Origin: Pantoea cypripedii | GTDB lineage: Bacteria; Pseudomonadota; Gammaproteobacteria; Enterobacterales; Enterobacteriaceae | Direction of reading: 5' to 3' | NCBI RefSeq assembly: GCF_002095535.1 | Contig: NZ_MLJI01000002.1 | Location: 319,786 to 383,785, forward strand | Length of the DNA: 64,000 bases | Shown: in pieces, positions 36,751 through 48,800 of the stretch | Position numbering within the stretch: position 1 is the first letter of the stretch | Layout: each line of letters opens with the position of its first letter | The notes under the pieces: generated by a model | Told to the model about the DNA's origin: nothing | Seen by the model: only the letters and a program-made list of their open reading frames with translations | The model's database searches: none | Translations under genes and position numbers: made by a program

Positions 36751-37159
36751 GTGGTAAAAAAGCCTGAATAATTGCACTTTAAGGTGGCTTTCGCTTCGTC
36801 TCCCGTCAAGGTATGTAATGCATGACTGAAGAGTCAGGAGATAAATGGCAATATAGGGATGTTGCCTGCACAAAATCGATTTATTGCAGATGAAGCCAGG
36901 CTCATGTTCACTGCCGATGTTCATGCTGAGATCATTGAGAAACAACAAGGGCTTCCCCCTTATGACACCATACCGATACCATATTGGAACCATATTCCAA
37001 TTCCTGAGATCAGGGAAAGGTGTAATTAAGCCATGTTCTGATTTTAAGCACATGACTTAACTGCGGATGCCTCAGAGCACCCAAGTTATCGCGCCAGGTG
37101 ACCTCTCTTACTATCATGAGGTGCAATGAATCCGGTGAAGTACAGATAGCATCTGGGGA
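36751..37159. other. Intergenic sequence with no convincing gene
   Basis: About 400 bases of unremarkable sequence follow the XRE gene. The longest open frame (leftward, to 37053) has no ribosome site, overlaps the XRE coding region and has atypical composition, so I do not call it. No repeat or IS end is evident. Confidence 0.35.
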
Positions 37160-37405
37160 TCAAAACATAACAGTCCAGGAAAACTTCCGCATCTCCCGTT
37201 CATGACTAACAGATAAAGGGATCACTTTTTCGGCAACTGGAAAAGATTTAATGCTGTCTCCGATTCGTTGTCCATTCACATAATGCTCAATATCGTAGTG
37301 ATTAATATCACCACTTATTTCGACAGCGTAGTTTTTTCGTCCAGGCATCAGGTTAATGTACATCGTGACAGTAGAATATTTTCTCTCATGGTCATCATGG
37401 AACAC
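37160..37405 (-). CDS. Small hypothetical protein, possibly a fragment
   Basis: I do not recognise this 81-residue frame. Its composition is protein-like (MYINLMPGRKNYAVEISGDI followed by NHYDIEHYVNGQRIGDSIKS), mixed in charge, without signal or membrane segments. It stands alone between the XRE remnant and the cdiB promoter region. It may be a remnant of a longer gene; an internal ATG at residue 15 is an alternative start. Confidence 0.35.
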   Translation of the reverse strand: MFHDDHERKYSTVTMYINLMPGRKNYAVEISGDINHYDIEHYVNGQRIGDSIKSFPVAEKVIPLSVSHEREMRKFSWTVMF

Positions 37406-38143
37406 TGCACCAGTAGAATTGACCCAGTGTAAAAATCAGGTATCCCACTGTTGAAATATACATTGTCAGCCAGCAGCCAGGTATATGTCAGCTGTGATGC
37501 GCGCTGTATAGCGCGTAGCCACTTCTACATTATGAGGATTCTCTTTCGTCTTTCGCTGCTGGGCTACCCGGTTTGCCTCCTCTAATAAAATAATTTCAAT
37601 CACAAATATATCCCATTGATATGGAAGGACAATGGATGGGGGAATCTCCCTATGGGAGGTGCTTTATCTGTTACAGTTTCGGAAGAATATTTCGCTACCC
37701 TATTTAAAAACGTAATGGAATATAAGAATTCTTACATTTTAGATACATTGGGAAAGCACTTTTGGTTAAATTAATTAATTTTACAAAGTGGGTTTTTTAT
37801 CAATTGATGCTTGTTTTCTTGTCGGTTCAATATGTATATATGAGCATTTGCCTTAACTCAAAATATTAAGTCTCCCATAATGTAAATCCCTCCATGAATA
37901 TCTTTTTTAATGACATGCAGGAATCATCTCATTGGTTAAGTGATATTCTCCATTCCTCTTCCTTACATAAAACTTACAATAAGTTTAATTAATGATTTCC
38001 ACTGGGGATGGGGGGTAGAGGTATCACTTTTCGATGCATTCGCTCCATAAGCAGAGGTGCAGGGAATGTCGCCCTGTTGGCAGGCAATCCGTTTCAAATA
38101 TCGCTAAAGCAAAAATTTTAAAACTCACTTATTGGCATAACAG
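37406..38143. other. AT-rich spacer upstream of the two-partner secretion locus
   Basis: About 740 bases, clearly lower in GC than either flank, with many stops in all frames and no gene that I can support. It should contain the cdiB promoter. Long AT-rich upstream regions are common for contact-dependent inhibition loci and are often targets of H-NS silencing; that is inference. Confidence 0.4.
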
Positions 38144-39862
38144 ATGGAGTTGTTGACCTTGGCAGGGATCATCGGCACTCGCTGGCGTGGGCATATTGCC
38201 GCTGGCATCAGTATTCTCTCTTTCGGTGTGCAGGCTGCCCCCTTTATTGATCAGCAGCAACAGCATATTAAAACGCAGCAATCTGCTAAAGATGCGCAAT
38301 TAACGCCTGAAGCACCCGATATTTTACTGGAGGGGAAAAATCGCGCTAATGCAGATGATGCATTTCCACAGGAAACGCCATGCTTCCCCATTAAAAGCGT
38401 GCAGCTCATTGGCCGTGAGGCGTTTCCCTTTTGGTTCCCGGCGCAGCACATCGTGAATGACGCGGTGGGCCATTGCCTGGGTGTAAAAGGTATCAATCAA
38501 CTGATGAGCCGGTTGCAGAATCAGCTGATTGAACATGGCTGGGTGACTTCCCGCGTCCTGGTACCGGAACAGGATCTCAGCCAGGGCGTACTGAAGCTTG
38601 CGATGGTACCGGGTACCATCCGCAGGATCCGCTATGCCGATGGGTCTGATGATCGGGCTTTTCTTTACAGTGCTATGCCCGCGAGGGAAGGGAAGCTGCT
38701 GGACCTGCGGGATATTGAACAGGGCCTGGAGAACCAGCAACGTCTGCCGACGGTGGAAGACAACATGGAAATCGTGCCTGGCGAACACCCGGGCGAAAGT
38801 GACGTGGTGATTACCCGACATCAGCGCAGAATCTGGCGCACCAGCCTGTGGGTTGACGATTCCGGTACCCGCTCCACCGGCCGGTATCAGGGCGGCGCGA
38901 TGCTGGCGCTCGATAACCCGTTTGCGCTGAGCGATCTGCTGTATGTCTCCGCCAGCCATGACCTGGGTTTTAAAGGGGGCAGACAGAGTAAAAATATCAA
39001 TGGCCACTACTCAGTGCCGCTGGGTTATTGGCTGTTTGAAATCAACGCGGGCCAGAATAACTACACGCAGAACATTGCAGGCTATAACGGCGACATCCGC
39101 TATTCCGGTAAGAGCAAAAACCTCAGTGTCAGGCTGAGCAGGGTTATCCAGCGCAATGCCAGCGGTAAAACCACGCTGCATACCAGCGTACAGGCCCGCG
39201 AAATCCGCAATTACATCGACGATACCGAAATTGCCGTACAACGGCGGCGTACCAGTGCCTGGCAGGCAGGACTGGACCATCGCCAGTATTTTGGGGATGT
39301 CACTCTCGATAGCGGTGTGACTTACCAGCACGGTACCCGCTGGTTTGGTGCACTCCCCGCTTACGAAGAAAGCTATGACGACGGTTACAGAGCCACCGAG
39401 AAAAGCAAAATCCTGACCTGGACAGCGGCGCTGAACTGGCCATTCACGCTGGGAAGTCAGCATTTCCGCTATCAGATGAATTATCTGCGCCAGATGAGCA
39501 ACACGCCGCTGACCTCTCCCGACCAGCTGGCTATTGGCAACCGCTGGACGGTACGTGGTTTTGACGGTGAGCGCATGCTAAGTGCCAGCCACGGCTGGTA
39601 TGTCCAGAACACGCTCGCGTGGCGCACTCCCTTGCCGGACCAGGAGTTTTATCTCGGTGCCGATTACGGCGAAGTGGGCGGATTCAGCGATGGCTCAACG
39701 CTGCTGGGGCAACATCTGGCCGGTGGTGTGGCTGGCCTGCGCGGCACGATTGCCGCGCTGCATGCCAGTTACGACGTCTTCAGCGGCATTCCGCTATCCA
39801 AACCACAGGGCTTTAAAACCGATCCAGTCACATTTGGCTTCAGCCTTAGCTGGCAGTACTGA
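38144..39862 (+). CDS. cdiB: Two-partner secretion outer-membrane transporter (CdiB/ShlB/FhaC family)
   Basis: This 572-residue protein is an Omp85-type TpsB. An N-terminal helix rich in Gln follows the signal region (IDQQQQHIKTQQ). POTRA domains come next (CFPIKSVQLIGREAFPFWFP, INQLMSRLQNQLIEHGWVTS, LKLAMVPGTIRRIRYADG). A 16-strand barrel ends in VTFGFSLSWQY. The loop-6 motif VRGFDGERMLS is at about residue 470. It exports the CdiA-like protein encoded 12-15 bases downstream. The ATG at 38144 is used because no other Met precedes the conserved part, although no strong ribosome site is visible. Confidence 0.92.
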   Translation: MELLTLAGIIGTRWRGHIAAGISILSFGVQAAPFIDQQQQHIKTQQSAKDAQLTPEAPDILLEGKNRANADDAFPQETPCFPIKSVQLIGREAFPFWFPAQHIVNDAVGHCLGVKGINQLMSRLQNQLIEHGWVTSRVLVPEQDLSQGVLKLAMVPGTIRRIRYADGSDDRAFLYSAMPAREGKLLDLRDIEQGLENQQRLPTVEDNMEIVPGEHPGESDVVITRHQRRIWRTSLWVDDSGTRSTGRYQGGAMLALDNPFALSDLLYVSASHDLGFKGGRQSKNINGHYSVPLGYWLFEINAGQNNYTQNIAGYNGDIRYSGKSKNLSVRLSRVIQRNASGKTTLHTSVQAREIRNYIDDTEIAVQRRRTSAWQAGLDHRQYFGDVTLDSGVTYQHGTRWFGALPAYEESYDDGYRATEKSKILTWTAALNWPFTLGSQHFRYQMNYLRQMSNTPLTSPDQLAIGNRWTVRGFDGERMLSASHGWYVQNTLAWRTPLPDQEFYLGADYGEVGGFSDGSTLLGQHLAGGVAGLRGTIAALHASYDVFSGIPLSKPQGFKTDPVTFGFSLSWQY

Positions 39863-39874
39863 ATACAGGGATAG

Positions 39875-42800
39875 ATGATGAATAAACGCTGCTATCGCAT
39901 TATTTTCAACCGCGCACGTCGGATGCTGGTTGTCGTTTCAGAACTGGCCCGCGCCCAGGGAGGCGACACCGGCCGGGGTCCGGGTCAGATTGCAGCCCAT
40001 TATCTGGCAAGTCTGCGTCCTTTAACGCTGGCGTTGTGGCTCGCTGGCGGCCTGGTGAGTACCGGGGTGCAGGCGGGCACCATTGTCCCCGATCACAGCG
40101 CGCCCGGCGGGCAGCAGCCTACGGTGATGCAAACCGGTAACGGCCTGCCGCAGATCAATATTCAGACGCCAAACAGCCAGGGACTTTCCCACAACACCTA
40201 CAGCCAGTTCGATGTGAATCAACAGGGCGCGATATTAAATAACAGCCAGCACGGGGCACAGACGCAACTGGCGGGTACGGTAGCGGGTAACCCGTGGCTG
40301 GCGCAGGGTACGGCAACCGTTATTCTCAACGAAGTTAACAGTACCAACCCCAGCCAGCTGAATGGGTTTATTGAAGTCGCGGGCGCGAAAGCGAATGTGA
40401 TTATCGCGAACCCGGCGGGCATTACCTGTAGCGGATGCGGATTTATCAATGCCGGTCGCAATACCCTGGCGGCGGGGCGTGCACGCCTGGAAAATGGGCA
40501 GGTGGCGGGTTATGACGTTGATCGGGGCAACATCACCATCAGCGGCAGCGGGATGAATGGCACCGGCCAGGATTACACAACGCTGATTGCCCGTGCTGTC
40601 AACGTCAATGCTCGTCTACAGGCAAACAACTTACAGGTCACCCTTGGACACAACCAGACCGATGCTGATGGCAAGGTGACACAGGTTAAAGCTGACGATC
40701 CCGACGGCCGCCCGCAGTTTGCTCTCGATACCTCCGCGTTAGGTGGCATGTATGCCAACCGTATCACCCTGGTGGGAACCGAGCAGGGTGTCGGGGTGCG
40801 TAATGCCGGTGAATTGGGGGCGACCGCGGGAAGCTTTACGCTCAGTGCGAACGGAAAACTCACCAACAGCGGTACCGTCTACGCGCAGCAGGATCTTGCA
40901 TTAAACACCCGTGGGCTTGATAACTCGGGCGGCATGTCATCCGGCAATGACCTCAGCGTCAGTAACCAGGATGACATGACTAACCGGGGCCAGTTAATCG
41001 CCAGCCGCAACCTGCAAGTGGATTCCAGCGGGCAGCTCCACAGCCAGGCAGGATCATCATTGATCGCCGGTGGTAATACCACGATAAACGCCCACGCTAT
41101 TCAGGCCGATACCGGCAGCGCGATGGGAGCTGGCATCGACAATACCGGCTATGCCACGCAGAGCGGGCAACTGACCCTGAACACCGAAGGCGCACTGGTC
41201 AGCCACGGTACGCATCTGAGTCAGGACGCGATTGTCGCGTCAGGATCTGAGGTGGATGTTTCCGGCAGCCAGAGTCGGGCCGGTAATGTCAGCCTGACGG
41301 CGCGTGAGGGTAACCTGAACGCAGATAACGCCGTTGTTGATGCGCAGCAGGTCAGTCTGACCACTCCGCATGCCTTTTCCAGCCGCCAGGGAACCCTTGC
41401 TGCCAGCCATTTAACCATCAATGCACCTGATCTGATCGATAACAGCGGCGGCTCACTGACTGAACTGGGACCCGATCCTTTTAGCCTCAGCAGCCAGCAG
41501 ATCGATAACACCGGCGGAACGATCGCTGCAGCCGGGGATCTCCGGCTCACCAGCAACCAGTTAACCAACACCGGCGGGCAGCTTGGTGCTGATCAGGGCA
41601 GCCTGACTATCCAGAGTGATAACATTGCCGATGCGCAGGGAAAAATGCTGGCCGGTAACAATCTGAGCATTACCGGCCAGCAGATCACGCTGGATCAGGG
41701 GGTGACCCAGGGCGCACAAATCAGCCTCCAGGGTACAAACCTTTCTCATCAGGGTGCGCATCTGCTGCAGACGGGTCAGGGAACTGCGCAGATTCATCTT
41801 TCCGGGCAGCTCAACAATATTGCGGGCGTGATGGAGAGTGCAGGTGCGTTTAGCCTTGATACCGGCGGTGTTGATAATACGCAGGGGCGCATCGCCAGCA
41901 ACAATGATCTGGCGATAGAGACCCATCAGGGTGACCTCATCAACGGGAATAGCGAGGCGACCCAGGGCGGGATACGCACTGACGGCTCCCTGCATATTCA
42001 GGCTGGCGATATGAATAATGCCGCCGGGCTTATCGTGGGCCATCAGCTGGATGTCACCGCGGGCAACCTTTCCAACCGTGGGGGAACGCTGGAAAGCCAG
42101 CAGGGGCTGGCGATAGATGCGCACTCCCTCGACAGCCATCAGGGTCTTATCAGCGCCGATAACGGTGACGCAACCCTGCATATCACCGGGGACGCCGATA
42201 ACAGCGGCGGTAACCTGCAGAGCGCGGGCAACCTGACGTTTACCGGCGGTGACCTGAATAACCAGGCGGGGAATATTCAGGCCAGCACCCTCGGCCTGAC
42301 GGCCGGGCAGATCAATAACCAGCAGGGATACCTGACGGCGACGGATGCGCTGACTCTCAAAGGCCAGTCCGTAGAAAACCAGGCGGGCCTTATCAGCGCC
42401 GGGAACGGACACGTCGGCCTCGATCTCACGGGCGGGCTGTCGAACGCGCAGGGCACAGTGCAAAGCCAGCAGGACATGACGCTGAACGCCGCGTCGCTGA
42501 CCAACGATGGCGGCAAACTGCTCTCGGCGGGCGGCGCGGTTACGGGTACTTTCAGCGGAGAAGTCAGCAACCAGTCCGGCCAGATTCTGGCAGAGCAGGC
42601 GCTGCAACTGAACGCGGCACAGGTGAATAATCAGCAGGGAGTGATTGCCTCAACCCAGGGCGACACGCAGCTGACGGCTGCCGGAGCCCTGAATAACCAG
42701 GGCGGTGACGTTGAAAGCGGCCAGCATCTGACCCTCAACACCGGCGCGCTGGATAACAGCGCAGGCAGGCTGCTGGCGAACGATGCCATGCAGATCTCCG

Positions 42801-45800
42801 CAACCGGCCTGACCAACGACCAGGGGCTGATCCAGTCTCAGCATGATCTTCATCTTGATACCCACGCCGGGACGCTGAATAACGCCGATACCCTGAGTAA
42901 CAAGGGTGGTATCCGGTCTGGCGGCGCGTTAACGCTCACCACAGGCGATGTGGATAACCACAACGGCCTGATCACCGGCAATCAGGTGCTGGCGCAGGGG
43001 CAGGCGTGGAATAACCAGAAGGGTGAGCTGGAAAGCCAGCAGGGGCTGGCGCTGGATGCGCACTCCCTCGACAGCCGTCAGGGCTTTATCAGCGCCGATG
43101 ACGGCGACGCAAACCTGAATATCACCGGGGACGCCGACAACAGCGGCGGTAACCTGCAAAGTGCGGGCAACCTGACGCTGCACGCACAGAATCTCAACAA
43201 CCAGTCAGGCCGGGTTGCCGCCCAGGACAGCCTGAGCCTGGATTTGCAGGGCGGCGGGCTGAACAATTCACAGACGTCGGCTGACGGGCTGGGCATCCTG
43301 GCCGGTCATGACCTGACGTTTACCGGCGGAGACCTGAATAACCAGGCGGGAAATATTCAGGCCAGCACCCTCGACCTGACGGCCGGGCAGGTCAATAACC
43401 AGCAGGGATACCTGACGGCGACGGATGCGCTGACTATCAAAGGCCAGTCCGTAGAAAACCAGTCAGGCCTGATCAGCGCCGGGAACGGACGCGTCGGTGT
43501 CGATCTCACGGGCGGGCTATCGAACGCGCAGGGCACAGTGCAAAGCCAGCAGGACATGACGCTGAACGCCGCGTCGCTGACCAACGATGGCGGCAAGCTG
43601 CTCTCGACGGGCGGCGCGGTCACGGGGGCATTCAGCGGGGAGGTCAGCAACCAGTCCGGGCAGATCCTTGCAGACCAGGCGCTGCAACTGAACGCGGCGC
43701 AGGTGAATAATCAGCAGGGCGTGATTGCCTCAACCCAGGGCGACACGCAGCTGACGGCTGCCGGAACCCTGAATAACCAGGGCGGTGACGTTGAAAGCGG
43801 CCAGCATCTGACCCTCAACACCGGCGCGCTGGATAACAGTGCAGGCAGGCTGCTGGCGAACGATGCCATGCAAATCTCCGCAACCAGCCTGACCAACGAC
43901 CAGGGGCTGATCCAGTCTCAGCATGATCTGCATATTGATACGCACGCCGGGACGCTGAGTAACGCCGACACCCTGAGTAACAAGGGCGGTATCCGATCCG
44001 GCGGCGCGTTAACACTGACCACGGGCGATGTGGATAACCACAATGGCCTGATCACCGGCAATCAGGTGCAGGCGCAGGGGCAGGCGTGGAATAACCAGAA
44101 GGGTGAGCTGGACAGCAGCCAGGGGTTAACATTGACGGGAACCTCACTGTCCAATCTTCAGGGGCTGATCAGCGCAGCAGGTGGCAACCTGACCACCACA
44201 TTCACGCAGGACATCGATAATCAGCAGGGTACGCTGCAAAGCAGCCAGGGCCTGACCCTCAACGCGGGTTCACTGAACAATACCGGGGGAGCCGTACTCG
44301 CTGCCGGTGGTGATGCCAGCGTCACCCTCCAGGGACAGATCGGCAACCAGCAGGGCCAGGTACTTGCCAGAGACAACCTTCAGGTCACCGCCACCACCAT
44401 CGATAATCAGGCCGGCACGCTATCGGCACTTAACGGAGACGCGAACCTTGAGGCATCCTCAGATGTACTCAACCAGGGCGGAGTCAGCACGGCAGCTGGC
44501 GCATTAACCTTAAAGGGTCGCAGCATTGATAACACCGGGGGGCAGCTGGTTGCCTCGGGTGGCCCATTAACCGTTTCTGCGGTGGATTCCCTCATCAACC
44601 AGCAGGGCCGGATGACCGGTCAGGGTGATGTTCAGCTTACCGGGCAGTCCCTGGATAACAGCGGGGGAACGCTGACCAGCGTGGAGGGTGAATTTAACGC
44701 GCTGATTCATGGCGCGATCAACAATCAGTCCGGGGTGATGCAGAGTGGTCATGGCGTAACCGTACAAAGCGATGCGCTGGATAACCGCAAGGGTGAGGTG
44801 CTGGCGGTGGCAGGGGGCAATAATCTGGCGGTGACCGGGGATGTGCTCAACAGCCAGGGTAAAATCCTCAGCGCGCAGGATATCAGCTTACAGGCCGGAA
44901 GCCTGGGTAATCAGAACGGGATCGTCAGCAGCCAGCAGGGAGCGCTGAACATTAACGGCGGTAGCGCGATCAATAACCAGGGCGGTGCGCTGGAAGGCGA
45001 CGGTCCTGTACAAATCAGCGCCGGTCAGCTTGATAACACCCGTGGCTCTTTGCTCTCAGCCAGTGACGGGCTGAATGTCTCCGTTAATCAGGCCCTGAAT
45101 AATCAACAGGGACGGATTGCCGCAGGCAAAGACGTTCACCTGAATGCGAACACACTCAACAACCAGCAGGGTACGGTGACAGCGGTCGGCGGCGGGCTGA
45201 CGGTGGAGACCAACCCGGCGATGAGGATCCTTGCACGAATCAGGGTGCTGGCAGCGGGCAGCACCCTGGACAATAGCGACGGCACGCTGCAAAGCAGCGG
45301 CGATCTGCTGCTGAACACCCAGACCCTGAATAATCAGAACGGTATCATTCAGTCGACGCAGGGTGATAACCAGCTCACGCTGACGGGGGCGTTGAATAAC
45401 CAGCAGGGTACGCTCAGTGCCGGGCATAGCCTGACGATGCAGGCAGGCGATGTGGAGAATAGCGGTGGCGCAATGCTTGGCGACACCCTGAGCCTGACCA
45501 GCCAGCAACTGGATAACAGCGCTGGCTTAATTCAGGGGACCCACCAGCTGACCATTGATACTCAGGGGCAGCAGCTGGACAACAGCGATACCGCAGGCAG
45601 TACCACAGGGCTGCGTACTGGCGGAGACTTCAGTCTGAAGTCCGGCGATCTGAATAACCAGAAGGGCCTGATTACGGCCAATACCCTGAACGCCGCCACT
45701 CAGGCGGTGAACAATGAACAGGGGCAAATCAACAGCACCGGAGACAGCCAGCTGACCAGCCTGACCCTGGATAACCAGAACGGGGCCATTCAGTCGGGCG

Positions 45801-48800
45801 GTAATCTGACGCTGAATACGCAGCAGTCTGACTTACTCAATCAGCAGGGCAGCCTGATTGCGGATCAGTCCTTAGCCATTACCGCCGCGGCTATCCATAA
45901 TGGGCAGGGGGTGATTCAGGGGAACCACGGCCTGACATTACAGGGAACCACGGTTGACAATACCCAGGGGCGGCTGATGTCAGGCTCGGACCTGACAGCG
46001 GTACTGGAGCAGCTCACCAACAATAACGGGATACTCTTTGCCACAGGGAACGCAGATATTACCGCCCTGCAACAGGTGCAAAACCAGCAGGGGCTGATTA
46101 AAGCCGGCCAGGCTCTGCACCTCACGGCTCCGCAGATTGATAACCACGATACCCGTGGTGCGAATCAGGGGATCGAAGCGCAAAACCTCATCCTCTCGTC
46201 CGACACACTGAATAACCAGAGTGGTGCGCTGCGTGCTGTTGACGCCTTACAGGCCAATGTGCGTCAGCAGGTTGATAACCAGCAGGGGCTGATTTCTTCG
46301 CAGAACAGCCTGACGCTGGGGCAGACCGATCAACGCCCCACGCTGAATAACAGCGATGGCGATATTGTTGCCAACGGTGATGCAAATTTACAGGTGGGCC
46401 AGATTGCCAACATCGGACGCATCACCAGCGGCGGCAACCTGACGCTGGATACCACCTCCGCGCTCACTCAGGATGGCACACTGTCCGCCGGTAAAGACTT
46501 TACCCTGAATACCCACGGCAATGCGCTGACCAACAGCAGTGCGCTGACCGCGACAGGCCAGTTAACCCTGGAGGCAGGGAGCGTCGAAAACCAGCAGAAC
46601 GGTAAAATCAATGCGGGCACAACGCACCTCATCGCGTCCGATATCCTCAACCAGGGACTGATTGACGGCGGCAACGTGCTGCTGCAAAGCGATACGCTCC
46701 ACAATACCGGCACCGGGCGTATTTACGGTGATGACCTGACCATCGCGGCTCAGACCCTGACCAATGATAAAACCGCGGATACGGCAGGCACCATTGCCGC
46801 CCGCGAGCAGCTTAACCTTGCTGCCGGGCATCTGCTGAATCAGGACCATGGTTTGATCTACAGCGCGGGGGATATGCACATCGGCGGGGCGCTGGATGCG
46901 AACGGCGCGCTGACCGGCCAGGCCGCCCTGGTTGAAAACCTGAGTGCCACCCTTGAATCGATGGGCAATATGCAGATTGATGCGGGTCAGACTGAAAACC
47001 GCGATATTCATTTAGCGGTCAGCCCGGATCTGCAAACGGTCTCCACCTCCGCTGCTGTTCTGGATATTGAACTGTGCACCGGGGAAAAATGGGTAGATGC
47101 CTGCGGCAGAACTGACGGCGTACATTATCACTTCAACGCCCACGAAAGCGGCACGGAACAGAATGACTACACCGTCGATTTTGTGTTTGACGCGGATGGC
47201 CGCAGTTACGCACTCGATGATCAGGGCAATCGTCTCAAGGTGACGATCGACGGCAAGGATGATTTCGTTTATTTCTATAAAGACCCTGATGACAGCGACA
47301 GTCTTCTGTTTAACCTGCCGGGCGTCACCACGGCAGGACGCCGTTTCGACGTCTTCCAGTACAACCAGACGGTGAAAGAGCAGGTGGTTACCCAGCAGGA
47401 CAGCGCGCTGATCCGCAGCGGGGGAGATCTAACGCTCAACGGTGGTTTGCACAATAAAGACAGCCAGGTGGTGGCCGGCCAGGATCTGACCATTAACGGC
47501 AGCGTCAATAATGATGAAACCACCGTCAGGCAGGAAATCACTGACGACGGCAATCGTCTTACCGCCGGTAAACGTAAAAAGCACGATCAGACGCACTATG
47601 AAGGCCCGGAAACCTATCAGCCGCCGGTGAGCGATCTCAATGTTCCTTTGCACCTGGCGCAGCAACTGCAGAATCAGGGGCAAAGCCAGGGACAGGCCAT
47701 CGACGCCCGCCAGTCTTCCAGTGCAGGTACGTCAGCGGCAGCGGGCCTGAATGGTGCTGTGGCGTTAACGCGTCCGGTACAACTGCCGCAGGCCATCGAA
47801 GTCAGTCCGTCTTCTTCCCAGACCAGTATGCAGCTGAGTACCGTGGCGGGTCATCTCTCTGACAGTGGCGTGGTGGCGAAGACCGCATTGCAGACCCGCG
47901 GTAATGCATCCGGTGGGCTGACACAGGTTGCACTGAATCAGAATGACCCGTTAACCGCAACGCAGCGTGGCGAGCCGGGAATGCAGACCAGCGGTAATGC
48001 ATCCGGCGGGCTGACGCAGGTTGCACTGAACCCAGGTGACGCGTTAACCGCCGCCCCATCATCAGCGGGAAGTGCGCCACTGGGGGGTATAAAGAGCGCG
48101 CCTGCGAACGTCTCCACCATGCAGGATAAGTGGGTACTGCGCAGCGTCACGGGACCGGTAAAATTACCGGACAACAGCCTGTATTCCCTGCATCCGGGCA
48201 CCGACAGCCATTATCTGGTTGAAACCGATCCTCAGTTCACGCAGGGAAACACCACGGTAAGCAGCAGCGATGTCTATAGCCAGGATCAGCTCCAGAAACG
48301 CCTGGGCGATGGTTATTACGAACAAAGCCTGGTGCGGGATCAGGTGATGAAAACCACCGGTCAGCGTTATCTGACCGGCTACACCAATGACGAAGATGAA
48401 TACCGCGATCTCCTGAACAGCGGCAAAGCCTATACCGAACGTTTTGGTATCACGCCCGGCGTGGATCTGACCCCGGAACAAATGGCATCCGTCACCAGCG
48501 ACATGGTGATTATGGTGAATGAGACGGTCACGCTTCCTGACGGCAGCACGCAGCAGGTGAGTATTCCGAAGCTGTATGCACGGGTTCAGCCTGACACGCT
48601 GAATGGTGACGGTACGCTGCTGGCGGGGAATAACGTCAAAATCAATACGGCAGGAGACCTGATTAACAGCGGCACCATCACCGGGCGAAATCTGACGTCT
48701 CTTTCAGCAACGGATCTGCTGAATACCGGTGATATCAGCGGCAATACCACGCAGCTGGTTGCCAGCAATGATTTAGTCAATCGTGACGGGCAGATTTCCG

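Noticed and set aside
36631..37053. Leftward 140-residue open frame
   Set aside because: It overlaps the XRE coding sequence, has poor amino-acid composition and no ribosome site.
37160..37405. A CdiI-type immunity gene for the cdiA locus
   Set aside because: It lies upstream of cdiB on the opposite strand, whereas cdiI follows cdiA. There is no sequence support for an immunity role.
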